Below are positions 1-6,484 of a stretch of DNA of 13,729 nucleotides, piece by piece; the stretch's first letter is position 1, and each line of letters begins with the position of its first letter. Made by a program: the position numbers and the translations under genes. Below the pieces are notes generated by a model. It had not been told where the DNA came from. It saw only the letters and a list, made by a program, of their open reading frames with translations, and searched no databases. This DNA comes from JAYGED01 sp046582565 (GTDB lineage: Bacteria > Pseudomonadota > Alphaproteobacteria > JAAXGF01): the NCBI GenBank assembly GCA_046582565.1, contig JAYGED010000084.1, positions 1 to 13,729 on the forward strand, in the 5' to 3' direction.

Positions 1-1
1 C

Positions 2-118
2 CGCTTCATCGCCGAACACAACGATACCGAGGCAAAGCCATTCATGTGGAGCGCCAACCCCGACGACATCATCGCAGCCAGAAACCGTGGGTTCCAAGTG
101 TTAGATTCAATCCACTAG
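2..118 (+). CDS. IS630-family transposase, C-terminal end (partial at window edge)
   Basis: The frame starting at base 2 is open to a TAG at 116-118 and encodes 38 residues that begin RFIAEHNDTEAKPFMW and end QVLDSIH. This is the usual end of IS630/Tc1-mariner type DDE transposases: an FI-x-x-x-N segment, then KPF-x-W, then a P-D-x-I-I-A-A-x-x-R-G-x-Q-V-L-x-S-I-H terminus. The catalytic DDE residues lie upstream of the window, so I cannot tell whether the element is intact. I see no clear terminal inverted repeat in the following 300 bases. The call rests on motif memory over a short stretch, but the terminal wording is very characteristic. Confidence 0.72.
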   Translation, partial: RFIAEHNDTEAKPFMWSANPDDIIAARNRGFQVLDSIH

Positions 119-372
119 GGTGGAGCGGCGCTCTCTGCGTAGTTTTTTTCTCAACATCTTTAATTCCCCTCTGGTTGAAATTTACCAACCGAATTGATGT
201 GAGATTATGCCAGGCCGCCCGCGCCCTCTATGACCACCGTCACATATAGTTAAAATTTTCTTTACCGCGACAATTTACCGAACATCTCCTCTTCCTGTGA
301 CGGCCATCACTGTGGGCGCCGAGAAGGCCGGGTAGGGTGAGGCCAGCATTTCATGTGCAACCTCCCCCCTTC
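119..372. other. Gene-free stretch between transposase and terminator
   Basis: No convincing coding region is visible here. The only open frame of any length (46..249, plus) starts out of frame inside the transposase tail and resembles no protein I know. Bases 160-300 are AT-rich compared with the surroundings, while 300-350 is GC-rich with several short self-complementary runs (GGCC, GGCGCC). The stretch ends in a plus-strand terminator, so a small untranslated RNA could be made here, but I see no good promoter. It may also be flanking sequence of the insertion element. Confidence 0.4.
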
Positions 373-404
373 AACGAGGACCGCCCACACGGTCCTCGTT
401 TTTT
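373..404 (+). terminator. Rho-independent terminator
   Basis: A perfect 10-bp inverted repeat, AACGAGGACC (373-382) and GGTCCTCGTT (391-400), encloses an 8-base loop and is followed by a T run (T399-T404). It acts on plus-strand transcription, because the T run lies on that strand. The 3' arm GGTCCTCGTT is repeated exactly at 407-416. It lies just beyond the stop codon of the minus-strand BKACE gene, so it may also shield that gene from incoming transcription. Confidence 0.85.
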
Positions 405-425
405 ATGGTCCTCGTTTGAATTCAA

Positions 426-1256
426 TCAGGCGGGGCTGAGTGAGAGCAGGCTGCGGGCTTCCGCAGGCGATGCCGGATGGCGGTCGAACTCCGCGCATTG
501 ATCCGCCGCCAGGGTGACTAGCTCGGCGTTGCTGCTGGCCAGCCGCGTTTTGTCGAAGCGGATATTGTCTTCCAGGCCGGTGCGTAAATGCCCGCCAAGC
601 TCGGCGGCCCAGCGGTTGACCTGTAGCTGATGGCGGGCGACGCCGGCCGCCGTCCAGGTCGCTCCCGGCAAAATCTCGGGCAGTTCGCGCAACAGAAATT
701 CGAGGATTTCCCGGCGCACCGGCATGGCGTTGACAATGCCCATGACAAATTGCACATGAACCGGCGTCGCCAACAGCCCCTGATCGACCAGCTTACGCGC
801 GGAATACAGCATGGACAGATCAAACACCTCGATCTCGGGCTTGATACCGCGCTCGAGCATTTCCTTGGCCATGGCGGTGATCAGCTCAGGGTGGTTCTCA
901 TAGATGCCATTGGGGAAATTGACCGAGCCGGTGGCCAGGGACGCCATGTCGGGCTCCAGGTAGAGCGGCTTGCCGCGTAGGCTTTGATCGCGCCCCCGCC
1001 CGCCGGTGGAGAATTGAATGATCATGCCCGGACAATGCTTGGCGATGCCGGCCTGGAGCTTGGCGAACAGTTCCGGATCCGACGACGGGGATTCATCCGG
1101 CGCCCGTACATGGAGGTGGGCCAGGGACGCGCCCGCCTCGAAGGCTTCATGGGTCGATTCGATCTGCTCGGCGGGGGTCACCGGCACGGCGGGGTTGTCG
1201 GCCTTGCGGGGCACTGCCCCGGTAATCGCGACGGTAATGATGGCGGGCGTGGTCAT
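426..1256 (-). CDS. DUF849 / BKACE beta-keto acid cleavage enzyme
   Basis: This 276-residue protein belongs to the DUF849 family (3-keto-5-aminohexanoate cleavage enzyme, Kce, and relatives). These zinc TIM-barrel enzymes condense a beta-keto acid with acetyl-CoA and release acetoacetate plus a new acyl-CoA. Visible family features are HLHVR with His47 and His49 (zinc), FSTGGRG at 82-88, TGSVNFPN at 109-116, Glu143 in EIEVFD, and LRTGLEDNI, where Glu229 matches the third zinc ligand and Arg225/Asp230 match Kce active-site residues. Length is normal for the family. A GGAGA ribosome site sits 6 bases before the ATG. It is divergent from the aldolase gene, with 93 bp between starts. The true keto-acid substrate cannot be read from the sequence, so I give no gene symbol. 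Confidence 0.93.
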   Translation of the reverse strand: MTTPAIITVAITGAVPRKADNPAVPVTPAEQIESTHEAFEAGASLAHLHVRAPDESPSSDPELFAKLQAGIAKHCPGMIIQFSTGGRGRDQSLRGKPLYLEPDMASLATGSVNFPNGIYENHPELITAMAKEMLERGIKPEIEVFDLSMLYSARKLVDQGLLATPVHVQFVMGIVNAMPVRREILEFLLRELPEILPGATWTAAGVARHQLQVNRWAAELGGHLRTGLEDNIRFDKTRLASSNAELVTLAADQCAEFDRHPASPAEARSLLSLSPA

Positions 1257-1349
1257 TCTAGTCTCCGGCTTGGTTTGACGCAGGCATTACTCTATCAATG
1301 ACGAATTATAAAGAGAGGCAATAGCGCTTCATAGAGAGAGGTCATAATT

Positions 1350-2129
1350 ATGTTCCGCGATAATCCCCTCAAGTCACGCTTGGCGGACGGCCCGCCGCTC
1401 GCCGGCTGCTGGTCCCATCTGGTCAGCCCGATCGCCGCCGAGGTGGTGGCGCTTTGCGGCTATGACTTCGTGCTGATCGACAATGAGCACGGCCCTGCCT
1501 CGCTGAGCGAATCGACGGCCATCATGCAGGCGGTGTCGACCACGCGGGTGGCGACCCTGATGCGGGTTCCCTGGAACGATGCGGTCTATATCAAGCGCGC
1601 CCTGGATACCGGTATCGAAGGGTTGATGATACCGGCGGTCGAGGACGCCGATGCGGCGCGGGCCGCGGTCGCCGCCTGCTGCTATCCGCCCGAGGGTATT
1701 CGCGGCGTCGCCTATGCGGTGACCCGGGCCGCCGATTACGGCCTCCAGCTTGCCGAGTATGCCGCCAAGGCAAATGACAACCTGGTCGTCATGTGCCAGG
1801 TGGAAACCGCAAAAACCGTCGACAACATCGCCGAAATCGGCGCCGTCGAGGGCATCGATGTGCTGTTCATCGGGCCGTTCGACCTATCGGCCAGCATGGG
1901 CAAGCCGGGCCAATTCGACGACCCGGAGGTGGCCGAAACCCTGGCCCGCGCCGAAGCCGCGATCCTGGCGTCCGGCAAGGCCATGGGCGGCATCTGCCGG
2001 CCCGATGATTCCGCCGAGGCGATGCTGGCGCGGGGCTACAAGCTGCTCATCACCAGCAGCGACGCCACCCTGCTGCGCGACGCTGCCCGCGCCGAAGTTA
2101 TGGCGCTGAACAGCTTGCGGGGGGTGTGA
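1350..2129 (+). CDS. HpcH/HpaI-type class II aldolase (2-keto-3-deoxy acid aldolase)
   Basis: This 259-residue enzyme is of the HpaI/GarL type, metal-dependent aldolases that split 2-keto-(3-deoxy) acids into pyruvate and an aldehyde. Seen in sequence: the catalytic His47 in DNEHGP, Arg72 in MRVPWND, MIPAVEDADAA at 93-103, the metal ligand Glu152 in CQVET, and the second metal ligand Asp178 in IDVLFIGPFDLS. Length is typical (about 250-265). The ribosome site GAGAGAGG lies 8 bases before the ATG. It shares its upstream region with the divergent BKACE gene, so the two may be co-regulated. Its 3' end is overlapped on the other strand by the extended oxygenase frame. The substrate is unknown; alternatives such as a 2,4-dihydroxyhept-2-enedioate or 2-keto-3-deoxy-sugar-acid aldolase cannot be separated. 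Confidence 0.92.
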   Translation: MFRDNPLKSRLADGPPLAGCWSHLVSPIAAEVVALCGYDFVLIDNEHGPASLSESTAIMQAVSTTRVATLMRVPWNDAVYIKRALDTGIEGLMIPAVEDADAARAAVAACCYPPEGIRGVAYAVTRAADYGLQLAEYAAKANDNLVVMCQVETAKTVDNIAEIGAVEGIDVLFIGPFDLSASMGKPGQFDDPEVAETLARAEAAILASGKAMGGICRPDDSAEAMLARGYKLLITSSDATLLRDAARAEVMALNSLRGV

Positions 2130-3176
2130 GGGGGGTTGTCTACGCCGCTTGCTCCGGGTCTGGAGCTTGCCGCGGTAGTCTTTGCGGTATTCATAGGCAT
2201 CGGTAATCATCCTGACCGACCACAAGCCGGACGCTGTCGGCGGGTAGCGGGGCGGATTGCCGGGCCCGCAACACACTTCCAGGGGGGCTACCACGGTGTC
2301 GTAATTGGCGCCGAAGAAGAACGGCATGGAATAGCGTTCGTGCTGCGTGCTGTTGATGACCCGATGCGGTGTGGAGACGAATTTGTCGTTTGACCAGCGC
2401 ATCATCATATCGCCAACGTTGATGATGAAGCTGCCCGGAATAGGCGGCGCTTCGACCCAGTCGCCGTCGCGGTTGCCGACCTGCAGGCCGCTGATTGCGT
2501 CCTGCCACAGGATGGTGAAGCATTCGTAGTCCGTATGGGCGCCGATGCCGATGCGGTCGGCGGTGACCGCTCCTTCCCGGATCGGATAATAGATCAGGCG
2601 GAGCTGCCCCATGGGCTTGTCGATCTTGTCCTCGAAGTAATCCTCGTCGATGCCCAGGGTCAGGGCGGAGGCCTTGAACATCACATGGCCCAGATCGACA
2701 ATTCGCTCGTAGTAGCCATAGATCGCCGGCTGGAACGCCGGCAATCCGTCCGGCCAGACGTTGGGGCCCATCATGATGTTGCCGTCGCGGTAGTGCGGGT
2801 CGTCGGCGGGCAGCTCAAGGGAAAGCTCGAAGCCTTCCTGCACATCGGGCTGCGCCGTGGGGTCGGCATAAAGGCCGCCCAGGGGTACGTACCCCCGATG
2901 GCGTTGAATAGTGTTGATATCCAGCGCCAGCTTCTCCGCCAGCGGCAGGGCGAAAAACGCGGCCATGGAGTCGTGGGCGCCGGTGATCGCCGCCTCGGGT
3001 ATGCGGTGGTTCGTAATATAGAGAAAACCGACCTTGTCGCAGGCCTCGCCCACCGCGTCGGCGACCCGCTGGCGATCGGCCGGATCGGCGCTGAACAGCC
3101 CGTCGATATCAATTACCGGAATATCGTTGAACGCGAGGCGCTTGGCTCCGAGTGTGCCGGTACGGCCGTTACCCAT
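1884..3176 (-). CDS. 2-oxoglutarate/Fe(II)-dependent oxygenase, isopenicillin N synthase-like, with aberrant C-terminal extension
   Basis: The frame encodes 430 residues. Residues 18-335 form a complete 2OG/Fe(II) oxygenase of the IPNS-like family: an N-terminal DIOX_N-type domain opening with IPVIDIDGLF, then the double-stranded beta-helix with iron ligands His214 and Asp216 (HTDYE) and His271 (HRVIN), and the 2-oxoglutarate-binding Arg281-x-Ser283 (RYSMPFFF). Family members normally stop soon after a segment like YPPTASG...YEYRKD (310-333). Here about 90 further residues follow, rich in Q, H, P and G. They are the antisense of the aldolase 3' end and look non-homologous. A TAG one frame over at 2140-2142 would end the protein normally, so a one-base deletion near 2170 is likely (see findings). 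It converges on the aldolase. The oxidised substrate is unknown. Confidence 0.85.
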   Translation of the reverse strand: MGNGRTGTLGAKRLAFNDIPVIDIDGLFSADPADRQRVADAVGEACDKVGFLYITNHRIPEAAITGAHDSMAAFFALPLAEKLALDINTIQRHRGYVPLGGLYADPTAQPDVQEGFELSLELPADDPHYRDGNIMMGPNVWPDGLPAFQPAIYGYYERIVDLGHVMFKASALTLGIDEDYFEDKIDKPMGQLRLIYYPIREGAVTADRIGIGAHTDYECFTILWQDAISGLQVGNRDGDWVEAPPIPGSFIINVGDMMMRWSNDKFVSTPHRVINSTQHERYSMPFFFGANYDTVVAPLEVCCGPGNPPRYPPTASGLWSVRMITDAYEYRKDYRGKLQTRSKRRRQPPSHPPQAVQRHNFGAGSVAQQGGVAAGDEQLVAPRQHRLGGIIGPADAAHGLAGRQDRGFGAGQGFGHLRVVELARLAHAGR

Positions 3177-3283
3177 TCTTCACATTTTCCCAGCGCTGCG
3201 GTAGCCGGCGGCGATCATAGCACGAGATCACCAAGCCAATACCCAGGGAAATCTCCCGAGACGCCGGCGATTTGCGGCGCATC

Positions 3284-3312
3284 TTTCATTTTGGCGCGAA
3301 AATCCCTATATT
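3284..3312 (+). promoter_or_regulatory. Probable ssrA promoter
   Basis: TATATT at 3307-3312 fits a -10 box, with TTTCAT at 3284-3289 as a modest -35 box 17 bases upstream. The predicted start falls at about 3319, exactly where a perfect hairpin (GTCGGC-TT-GCCGAC, 3319-3332) opens the tmRNA acceptor piece. The -35 match is weak, so support comes mostly from position. Confidence 0.45.
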
Positions 3313-3318
3313 CTTCTC

Positions 3319-3607
3319 GTCGGCTTGCCGACTATGGCGATAAACGTTACTCGTAATAAGCGTTACGGACCCGGGGGCAGTGCCCGGCGCCTCCACCAGT
3401 TTCCGCCGTGGCTTCAGGGTCACGGCCCTCCATGGGGGCGAACCAGGATCGACGTGCGTGGTAAAGGGGTGATTTTTGCTCGGCATTGTACCACCGTTAT
3501 CGGGCTTATATTAGAACTGCCAACGACAACAAGCCTTTGGCAATCGCTGCTTAGTCTAACTAGGTAAGCGCGGCTCGGGGGGCGCCGGGCAACAGAAGCC
3601 CCCCACT
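3319..3607 (+). ncRNA. ssrA: Two-piece (circularly permuted) tmRNA
   Basis: tmRNA rescues stalled ribosomes and tags the nascent protein for ClpXP. The gene is permuted as in other alphaproteobacteria. The acceptor piece comes first (about 3319-3398): a T-stem CCGGG/CCCGG with 7-base loop GGCAGTG, then CGCCTCC-A-CCA ending at 3398. A spacer of about 35 bases (3399-3433) is probably removed. The coding piece starts at 3434 with GGGGGCGA and contains GGATCGACG. The acceptor stem pairs 3434-3440 with 3388-3394 over 7 bp, with a G-U pair at the third position, the alanyl-tRNA synthetase identity signal. The tag frame is at 3519-3554, and GGGGGGC (3577-3583) pairs with GCCCCCC (3598-3604) near the 3' end. 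Exact mature ends are estimated. The sspB gene follows immediately. Confidence 0.93.
3519..3554 (+). other. tmRNA tag peptide reading frame (ANDNKPLAIAA-stop)
   Basis: The codons GCC AAC GAC AAC AAG CCT TTG GCA ATC GCT GCT TAG lie inside the coding piece. With the alanine brought in by tmRNA itself, the added tag would be AANDNKPLAIAA. The AND-N start and the hydrophobic-Ala-Ala end match the known plan of ssrA tags. The resume codon is inferred from similarity (GCC here, GCA in many species). The tag is shorter than the Caulobacter tag as I remember it and lacks its acidic middle. Confidence 0.88.
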
Positions 3608-3660
3608 AAATTTCCCCACTGCCACACTAATTTCCCCACTGCCACACTAATTTCCCCACT
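3606..3660. repeat. 20-bp tandem repeat, about 2.7 copies, between ssrA and sspB
   Basis: The unit TTTCCCCACTGCCACACTAA occurs at 3611-3630 and again, identically, at 3631-3650. A half copy, TTTCCCCACT, follows at 3651-3660. Before the first full copy, CTAAA at 3606-3610 is the tail of a further unit with one extra A. The array starts at the end of the tmRNA and stops 11 bases before the sspB start codon. It therefore forms the 5' leader of sspB and carries no purine-rich ribosome site. Confidence 0.92.
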
Positions 3661-3671
3661 GATGGTACGTT

Positions 3672-4169
3672 ATGGCATCTGATAAAATGGATTACGAAGA
3701 TATGATCCCCGGCGCGCTTCGCGCGTTGATGGTCACGGCTCTTGGTGAAATATCCAGCCAGGGACTGGACGGCGATCATCATTTTTATATCACCTACCAT
3801 ACCACCCATGACGGCGTCGAAATGCCGGATCAACTCCGCGCCCAGTATCCGGAGACCATCACCATCGTCCTGCAGCATGAATTTTGGGATCTGGTGGTCG
3901 AGGACCAGGGTTTTTCGGTGTCGCTCGCCTTCAATGGCGTGCCGCATCAGCTGGCCGTGCCCTTCGATGCGGTGATCGGGTTCGCCGATCCCAGCGTCAA
4001 TTTCGGCATCCAGTTCAATACGCCCCAAGGGGAGCGCAAGGCCGAGCCCGCACCCAGACCGATAGACGAGGCCCCGGCCGATTCCACTTCCAAATCCGAA
4101 GCCGATATCGACTCGTTGGAGCGCAAGCCGGGCGATGTCGTCACCCTCGATCAGTTTCGCAAGAAATAG
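3672..4169 (+). CDS. sspB: ClpXP adaptor SspB, alphaproteobacterial type
   Basis: SspB binds the ssrA tag and tethers tagged substrates to the ClpX unfoldase. The 165-residue protein has the alphaproteobacterial SspB layout: a helical start (ALRALMVTALGEISSQGL), then the beta domain with HHFYITYHTTHDGV, LRAQYPETITIVLQHEFWDL, FSVSLAFNGVPHQLAVPFDAV and FADPSVNFGIQF (about residues 36-118). A flexible charged, Ala/Pro-rich linker follows (about 120-150), and the protein ends in GDVVTLDQFRKK, the presumed ClpX zinc-domain docking motif. It lies right after the tmRNA gene on the same strand and 92 bp before the preferred fumC start. No good Shine-Dalgarno is visible before the ATG at 3672; an ATG at 3687 is possible, but the first gives the normal N-terminus. 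Confidence 0.93.
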   Translation: MASDKMDYEDMIPGALRALMVTALGEISSQGLDGDHHFYITYHTTHDGVEMPDQLRAQYPETITIVLQHEFWDLVVEDQGFSVSLAFNGVPHQLAVPFDAVIGFADPSVNFGIQFNTPQGERKAEPAPRPIDEAPADSTSKSEADIDSLERKPGDVVTLDQFRKK

Positions 4170-4261
4170 CGCCCCGCCGCCGAATAGGCTTCATCCACTA
4201 GGCCCCGTTGCCGCCCTATGGTTAAATGACCTTCTCAGACAACCGGGTTGGGGATTTCATC

Positions 4262-5665
4262 ATGTCGACATCGTCTGATTACCGTACAGAGTCGGATTCC
4301 TTCGGCCCTCTCGAAGTGCCGGCCGATCGCTATTGGGGGGCGCAGACCCAGCGCTCCCTGGGCAATTTCAAGATCGGCGCCGATCGTATGCCGCAGCCCT
4401 TGATCCGCGCCTTCAGCATCGTCAAGAAGGCCGCCGCCATTATCAATGCCGAGAATGGCAAGCTCGATCAAAAGCTCTGCGACGCCATTTGCGCCGCCGC
4501 CGCCGAGGTCATGGACGGCAGCCTGATCGATCACTTCCCGCTGGTCGTCTGGCAGACCGGATCAGGCACCCAGACCAACATGAACAGCAACGAGGTGATC
4601 GCCAACCGGGCCATCGAAATCCTCGGCGGCGAACTCGGCTCGAAGACGCCGGTGCATCCCAACGATCACGTCAACATGGGCCAGTCGTCGAACGACAGCT
4701 TCCCCACCGCCATGCATATCGCCGCCGTCGAGGAGATCAGCCATCGCCTGATCCCCAATCTCGAACATCTCCATGCGGCGCTCGCCGCCAAATCCGACGC
4801 CTTCGATGAGATCATAAAAATCGGCCGCACCCATCTCCAGGATGCCACGCCGTTGACCTTGGGGCAGGAATTCTCAGGCTACGCCAAGCAGATTGAATAC
4901 GGCATCGTACGGATCAAATCGGCCCTGCCTAGGCTCTATCAGCTTGCCCAGGGCGGCACCGCCGTCGGCACCGGGCTGAACAGCACGGTCGGCTTTGCCG
5001 AGCGCTTCGCCGCCGAGGTGGCCAGCATCACCGGGCTGCCCTTCGTCACCGCCGAGAACAAATTCGAGGCCCTGGCCGCCCATGACGCCATCGTTGAGAC
5101 ATCCGGCATGCTCAATGTGCTCGCCGCATCACTGATGAAGATCGCCAACGATCTACGCATGCTGGGCTCGGGGCCGCGCTGCGGTCTCGGCGAGATAACC
5201 CTGCCCGAGAACGAGCCCGGCTCGTCGATCATGCCGGGCAAGGTCAACCCGACCCAGTGCGAGGCCATGACCATGGTCTGCGCCCAGGTCATGGGCAATC
5301 ATGTGGCGATCACCATCTCGGGCGCCACCGGCCATTTCGAACTCAATGTGTTCAAGCCGGTGATGATCCACAATCTGCTCCATTCGATTCGCATCATGGG
5401 CGACGCGGCGCTGAGTTTCACCGACAACTGCGTCGCCGGTATCGTCGCCAATGTTGAGCGCATCGAGAGCTTGCGCGATGAATCCCTCATGCTGGTGACC
5501 GCGCTCAACCCCCATATCGGTTATGACAACGCAACCAAGGTCGCCAAGAAGGCCCATAAGGAAGGCACGTCATTGAAAGAGGCGGCGGTGGCGCTTGGCC
5601 TGTTGACGGCGGAACAGTTCGACGAATGGGTGCGCCCCGAAAACATGATCGGCCCCTCTCAGTAG
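4262..5665 (+). CDS. fumC: Class II fumarate hydratase (fumarase C)
   Basis: This iron-independent fumarase interconverts fumarate and L-malate in the TCA cycle as a homotetramer. The start at 4262 is chosen because it gives 467 residues, the length of E. coli FumC, and has GGGGA about 8 bases upstream. The longer start at 4226 adds 12 residues unlike the family. Family motifs: TESDSFGPLEVPADRYWGAQ at 9-28, the substrate loop GSGTQTNMNSNEV (100-112), NMGQSSNDSFPT (138-149) with Ser142/Ser143, His191 in IGRTHLQDATP (catalytic dyad), and the signature GSSIMPGKVNP around 320-330 with the catalytic serine. All key residues are present. It follows sspB and precedes the RHH gene by 4 bases, so the three probably share transcripts. 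Confidence 0.97.
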   Translation: MSTSSDYRTESDSFGPLEVPADRYWGAQTQRSLGNFKIGADRMPQPLIRAFSIVKKAAAIINAENGKLDQKLCDAICAAAAEVMDGSLIDHFPLVVWQTGSGTQTNMNSNEVIANRAIEILGGELGSKTPVHPNDHVNMGQSSNDSFPTAMHIAAVEEISHRLIPNLEHLHAALAAKSDAFDEIIKIGRTHLQDATPLTLGQEFSGYAKQIEYGIVRIKSALPRLYQLAQGGTAVGTGLNSTVGFAERFAAEVASITGLPFVTAENKFEALAAHDAIVETSGMLNVLAASLMKIANDLRMLGSGPRCGLGEITLPENEPGSSIMPGKVNPTQCEAMTMVCAQVMGNHVAITISGATGHFELNVFKPVMIHNLLHSIRIMGDAALSFTDNCVAGIVANVERIESLRDESLMLVTALNPHIGYDNATKVAKKAHKEGTSLKEAAVALGLLTAEQFDEWVRPENMIGPSQ

Positions 5666-5669
5666 GTCT

Positions 5670-5876
5670 ATGAGAAAACACTCGGTGGTGCTCGCCGGCC
5701 ACAGGACCAGCGTCTCCATAGAGACGCCGTTCTGGGATGCCCTTAAGGACATCGCGCAAGCGCGCGGCATCTCTCTCAACCACCTGATCGCCGAAATAGA
5801 CGAAGCCCGCCACGAAAACCTGTCCAGCGCGATCCGCGTCTATGTGTTGATGCAAATTCGCGGTGCAAAGGCGTAG
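5670..5876 (+). CDS. Small ribbon-helix-helix domain protein
   Basis: This 68-residue protein matches the RHH_4-type family: a beta-strand region, HRTSVSIETPFWDALKDIAQ, then ISLNHLIAEIDEAR, and a C-terminal helix (LSSAIRVYVLMQIR). Ribbon-helix-helix proteins bind DNA as dimers through paired N-terminal strands, here probably HSVVLAGHRTSVSIE. The start lies 4 bases after the fumC stop, which means cotranscription and perhaps translational coupling. The gene commonly travels with fumC and sspB in alphaproteobacteria, to my knowledge. The target operator is unknown; a role as a local regulator is inference. Confidence 0.85.
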   Translation: MRKHSVVLAGHRTSVSIETPFWDALKDIAQARGISLNHLIAEIDEARHENLSSAIRVYVLMQIRGAKA

Positions 5877-5938
5877 CGCGGGTGAAACCTTAAGGGCCTT
5901 GCTAAGTTTCTTGTGAACTAAGGGTGGCATCCAGGACC

Positions 5939-6466
5939 ATGAAAATCATCGACCTCACATTACCGTTGCACGCCGATATGGAGATTTATCCGGGCGATCC
6001 CAGACCAAGCTTTGAGTTGATTGAGCAATTCCCCGAAAACGGCTGGAACATGCGCCGGCTGGAACTCAACGGACACGACGGCACGCATGTGAACGTGCCC
6101 TTACATGCGACGGCTGCGGGTAAAAATCTGGACGACTATGACCTGGGTGTATTTATGGGTGAATCCGTACTCTATGAGTCCGATGCCTACATCAAGCCCG
6201 GAGTCGGCTTGATATTTCACGAAACGGATATTTCCTGGGAAATCGCCAAGTCCGTCGTTGCTATCGGTCCCAGCTTCATTGGTCTGCCGGCAAAGTTTGA
6301 GTTCGACATCGCAATTGAGCGCTGGCTGCTGGAACGCGACGTGATTTCGTTTGAACGGTTAATCAACACCGAGCAGCTGCCAAAGTCCTTCTATTTTCAC
6401 GGCGCCCCGCTGAAAGTCGTGAAGGGTGACGGCAGCCCGATCCGTGCTTATGCGGTCACAGATTAA
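5939..6466 (+). CDS. Cyclase family protein (kynurenine formamidase-like fold)
   Basis: This 176-residue protein of the PF04199 cyclase family starts with MKIIDLTLPLHADMEIYPGD, the usual N-terminus. The metal motif H-x-G-T-H-x-D-x-P-x-H appears as HDGTHVNVPLH, so His46, His50 and His56 are present but the conserved Asp is Asn52. The C-terminal part (VISFERLINTEQLP, then DGSPIRAYAV) matches the family ending. At 176 residues it is shorter than typical members (about 200-260). An in-frame GTG at 5924 would add five residues; neither start has a well-spaced ribosome site. Base composition is lower in GC than the neighbours (87 of 180 bases counted over 6001-6060 and 6121-6240), which suggests a foreign origin. 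A hydrolase of amide or lactone bonds is likely; the substrate is unknown. Confidence 0.8.
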   Translation: MKIIDLTLPLHADMEIYPGDPRPSFELIEQFPENGWNMRRLELNGHDGTHVNVPLHATAAGKNLDDYDLGVFMGESVLYESDAYIKPGVGLIFHETDISWEIAKSVVAIGPSFIGLPAKFEFDIAIERWLLERDVISFERLINTEQLPKSFYFHGAPLKVVKGDGSPIRAYAVTD

Positions 6467-6484
6467 GCCGGTTGGAAGAACACC

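Noticed and set aside
46..249. 67-codon open frame on the plus strand
   Set aside because: It begins out of frame inside the transposase tail, has no ribosome site and no recognisable sequence; it is a chance frame.
1275..1310. Promoter boxes between the BKACE and aldolase genes (TTGACG on plus at 1275, TATAAT on minus at 1305-1310)
   Set aside because: Neither box has a partner at a suitable distance, so no promoter is called.
2535..3356. 273-codon open frame on the plus strand
   Set aside because: It lies antisense to the conserved oxygenase gene and runs on into the tmRNA promoter and acceptor piece. Its residues are those expected from the reverse strand of a high-GC gene.
3319..3607. 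A standard one-piece tmRNA
   Set aside because: The T-arm, acceptor 3' strand and CCA lie upstream of the GGGGGCGA 5' end, so the gene is permuted and the mature RNA has two pieces.
3606..3660. CRISPR-like repeat array
   Set aside because: The copies are directly adjacent with no spacers, the unit is 20 bp, and no cas genes are nearby.
4226..4261. Upstream start for fumC
   Set aside because: It adds 12 residues not found in the family and has no better ribosome site; the ATG at 4262 gives the normal 467-residue length.
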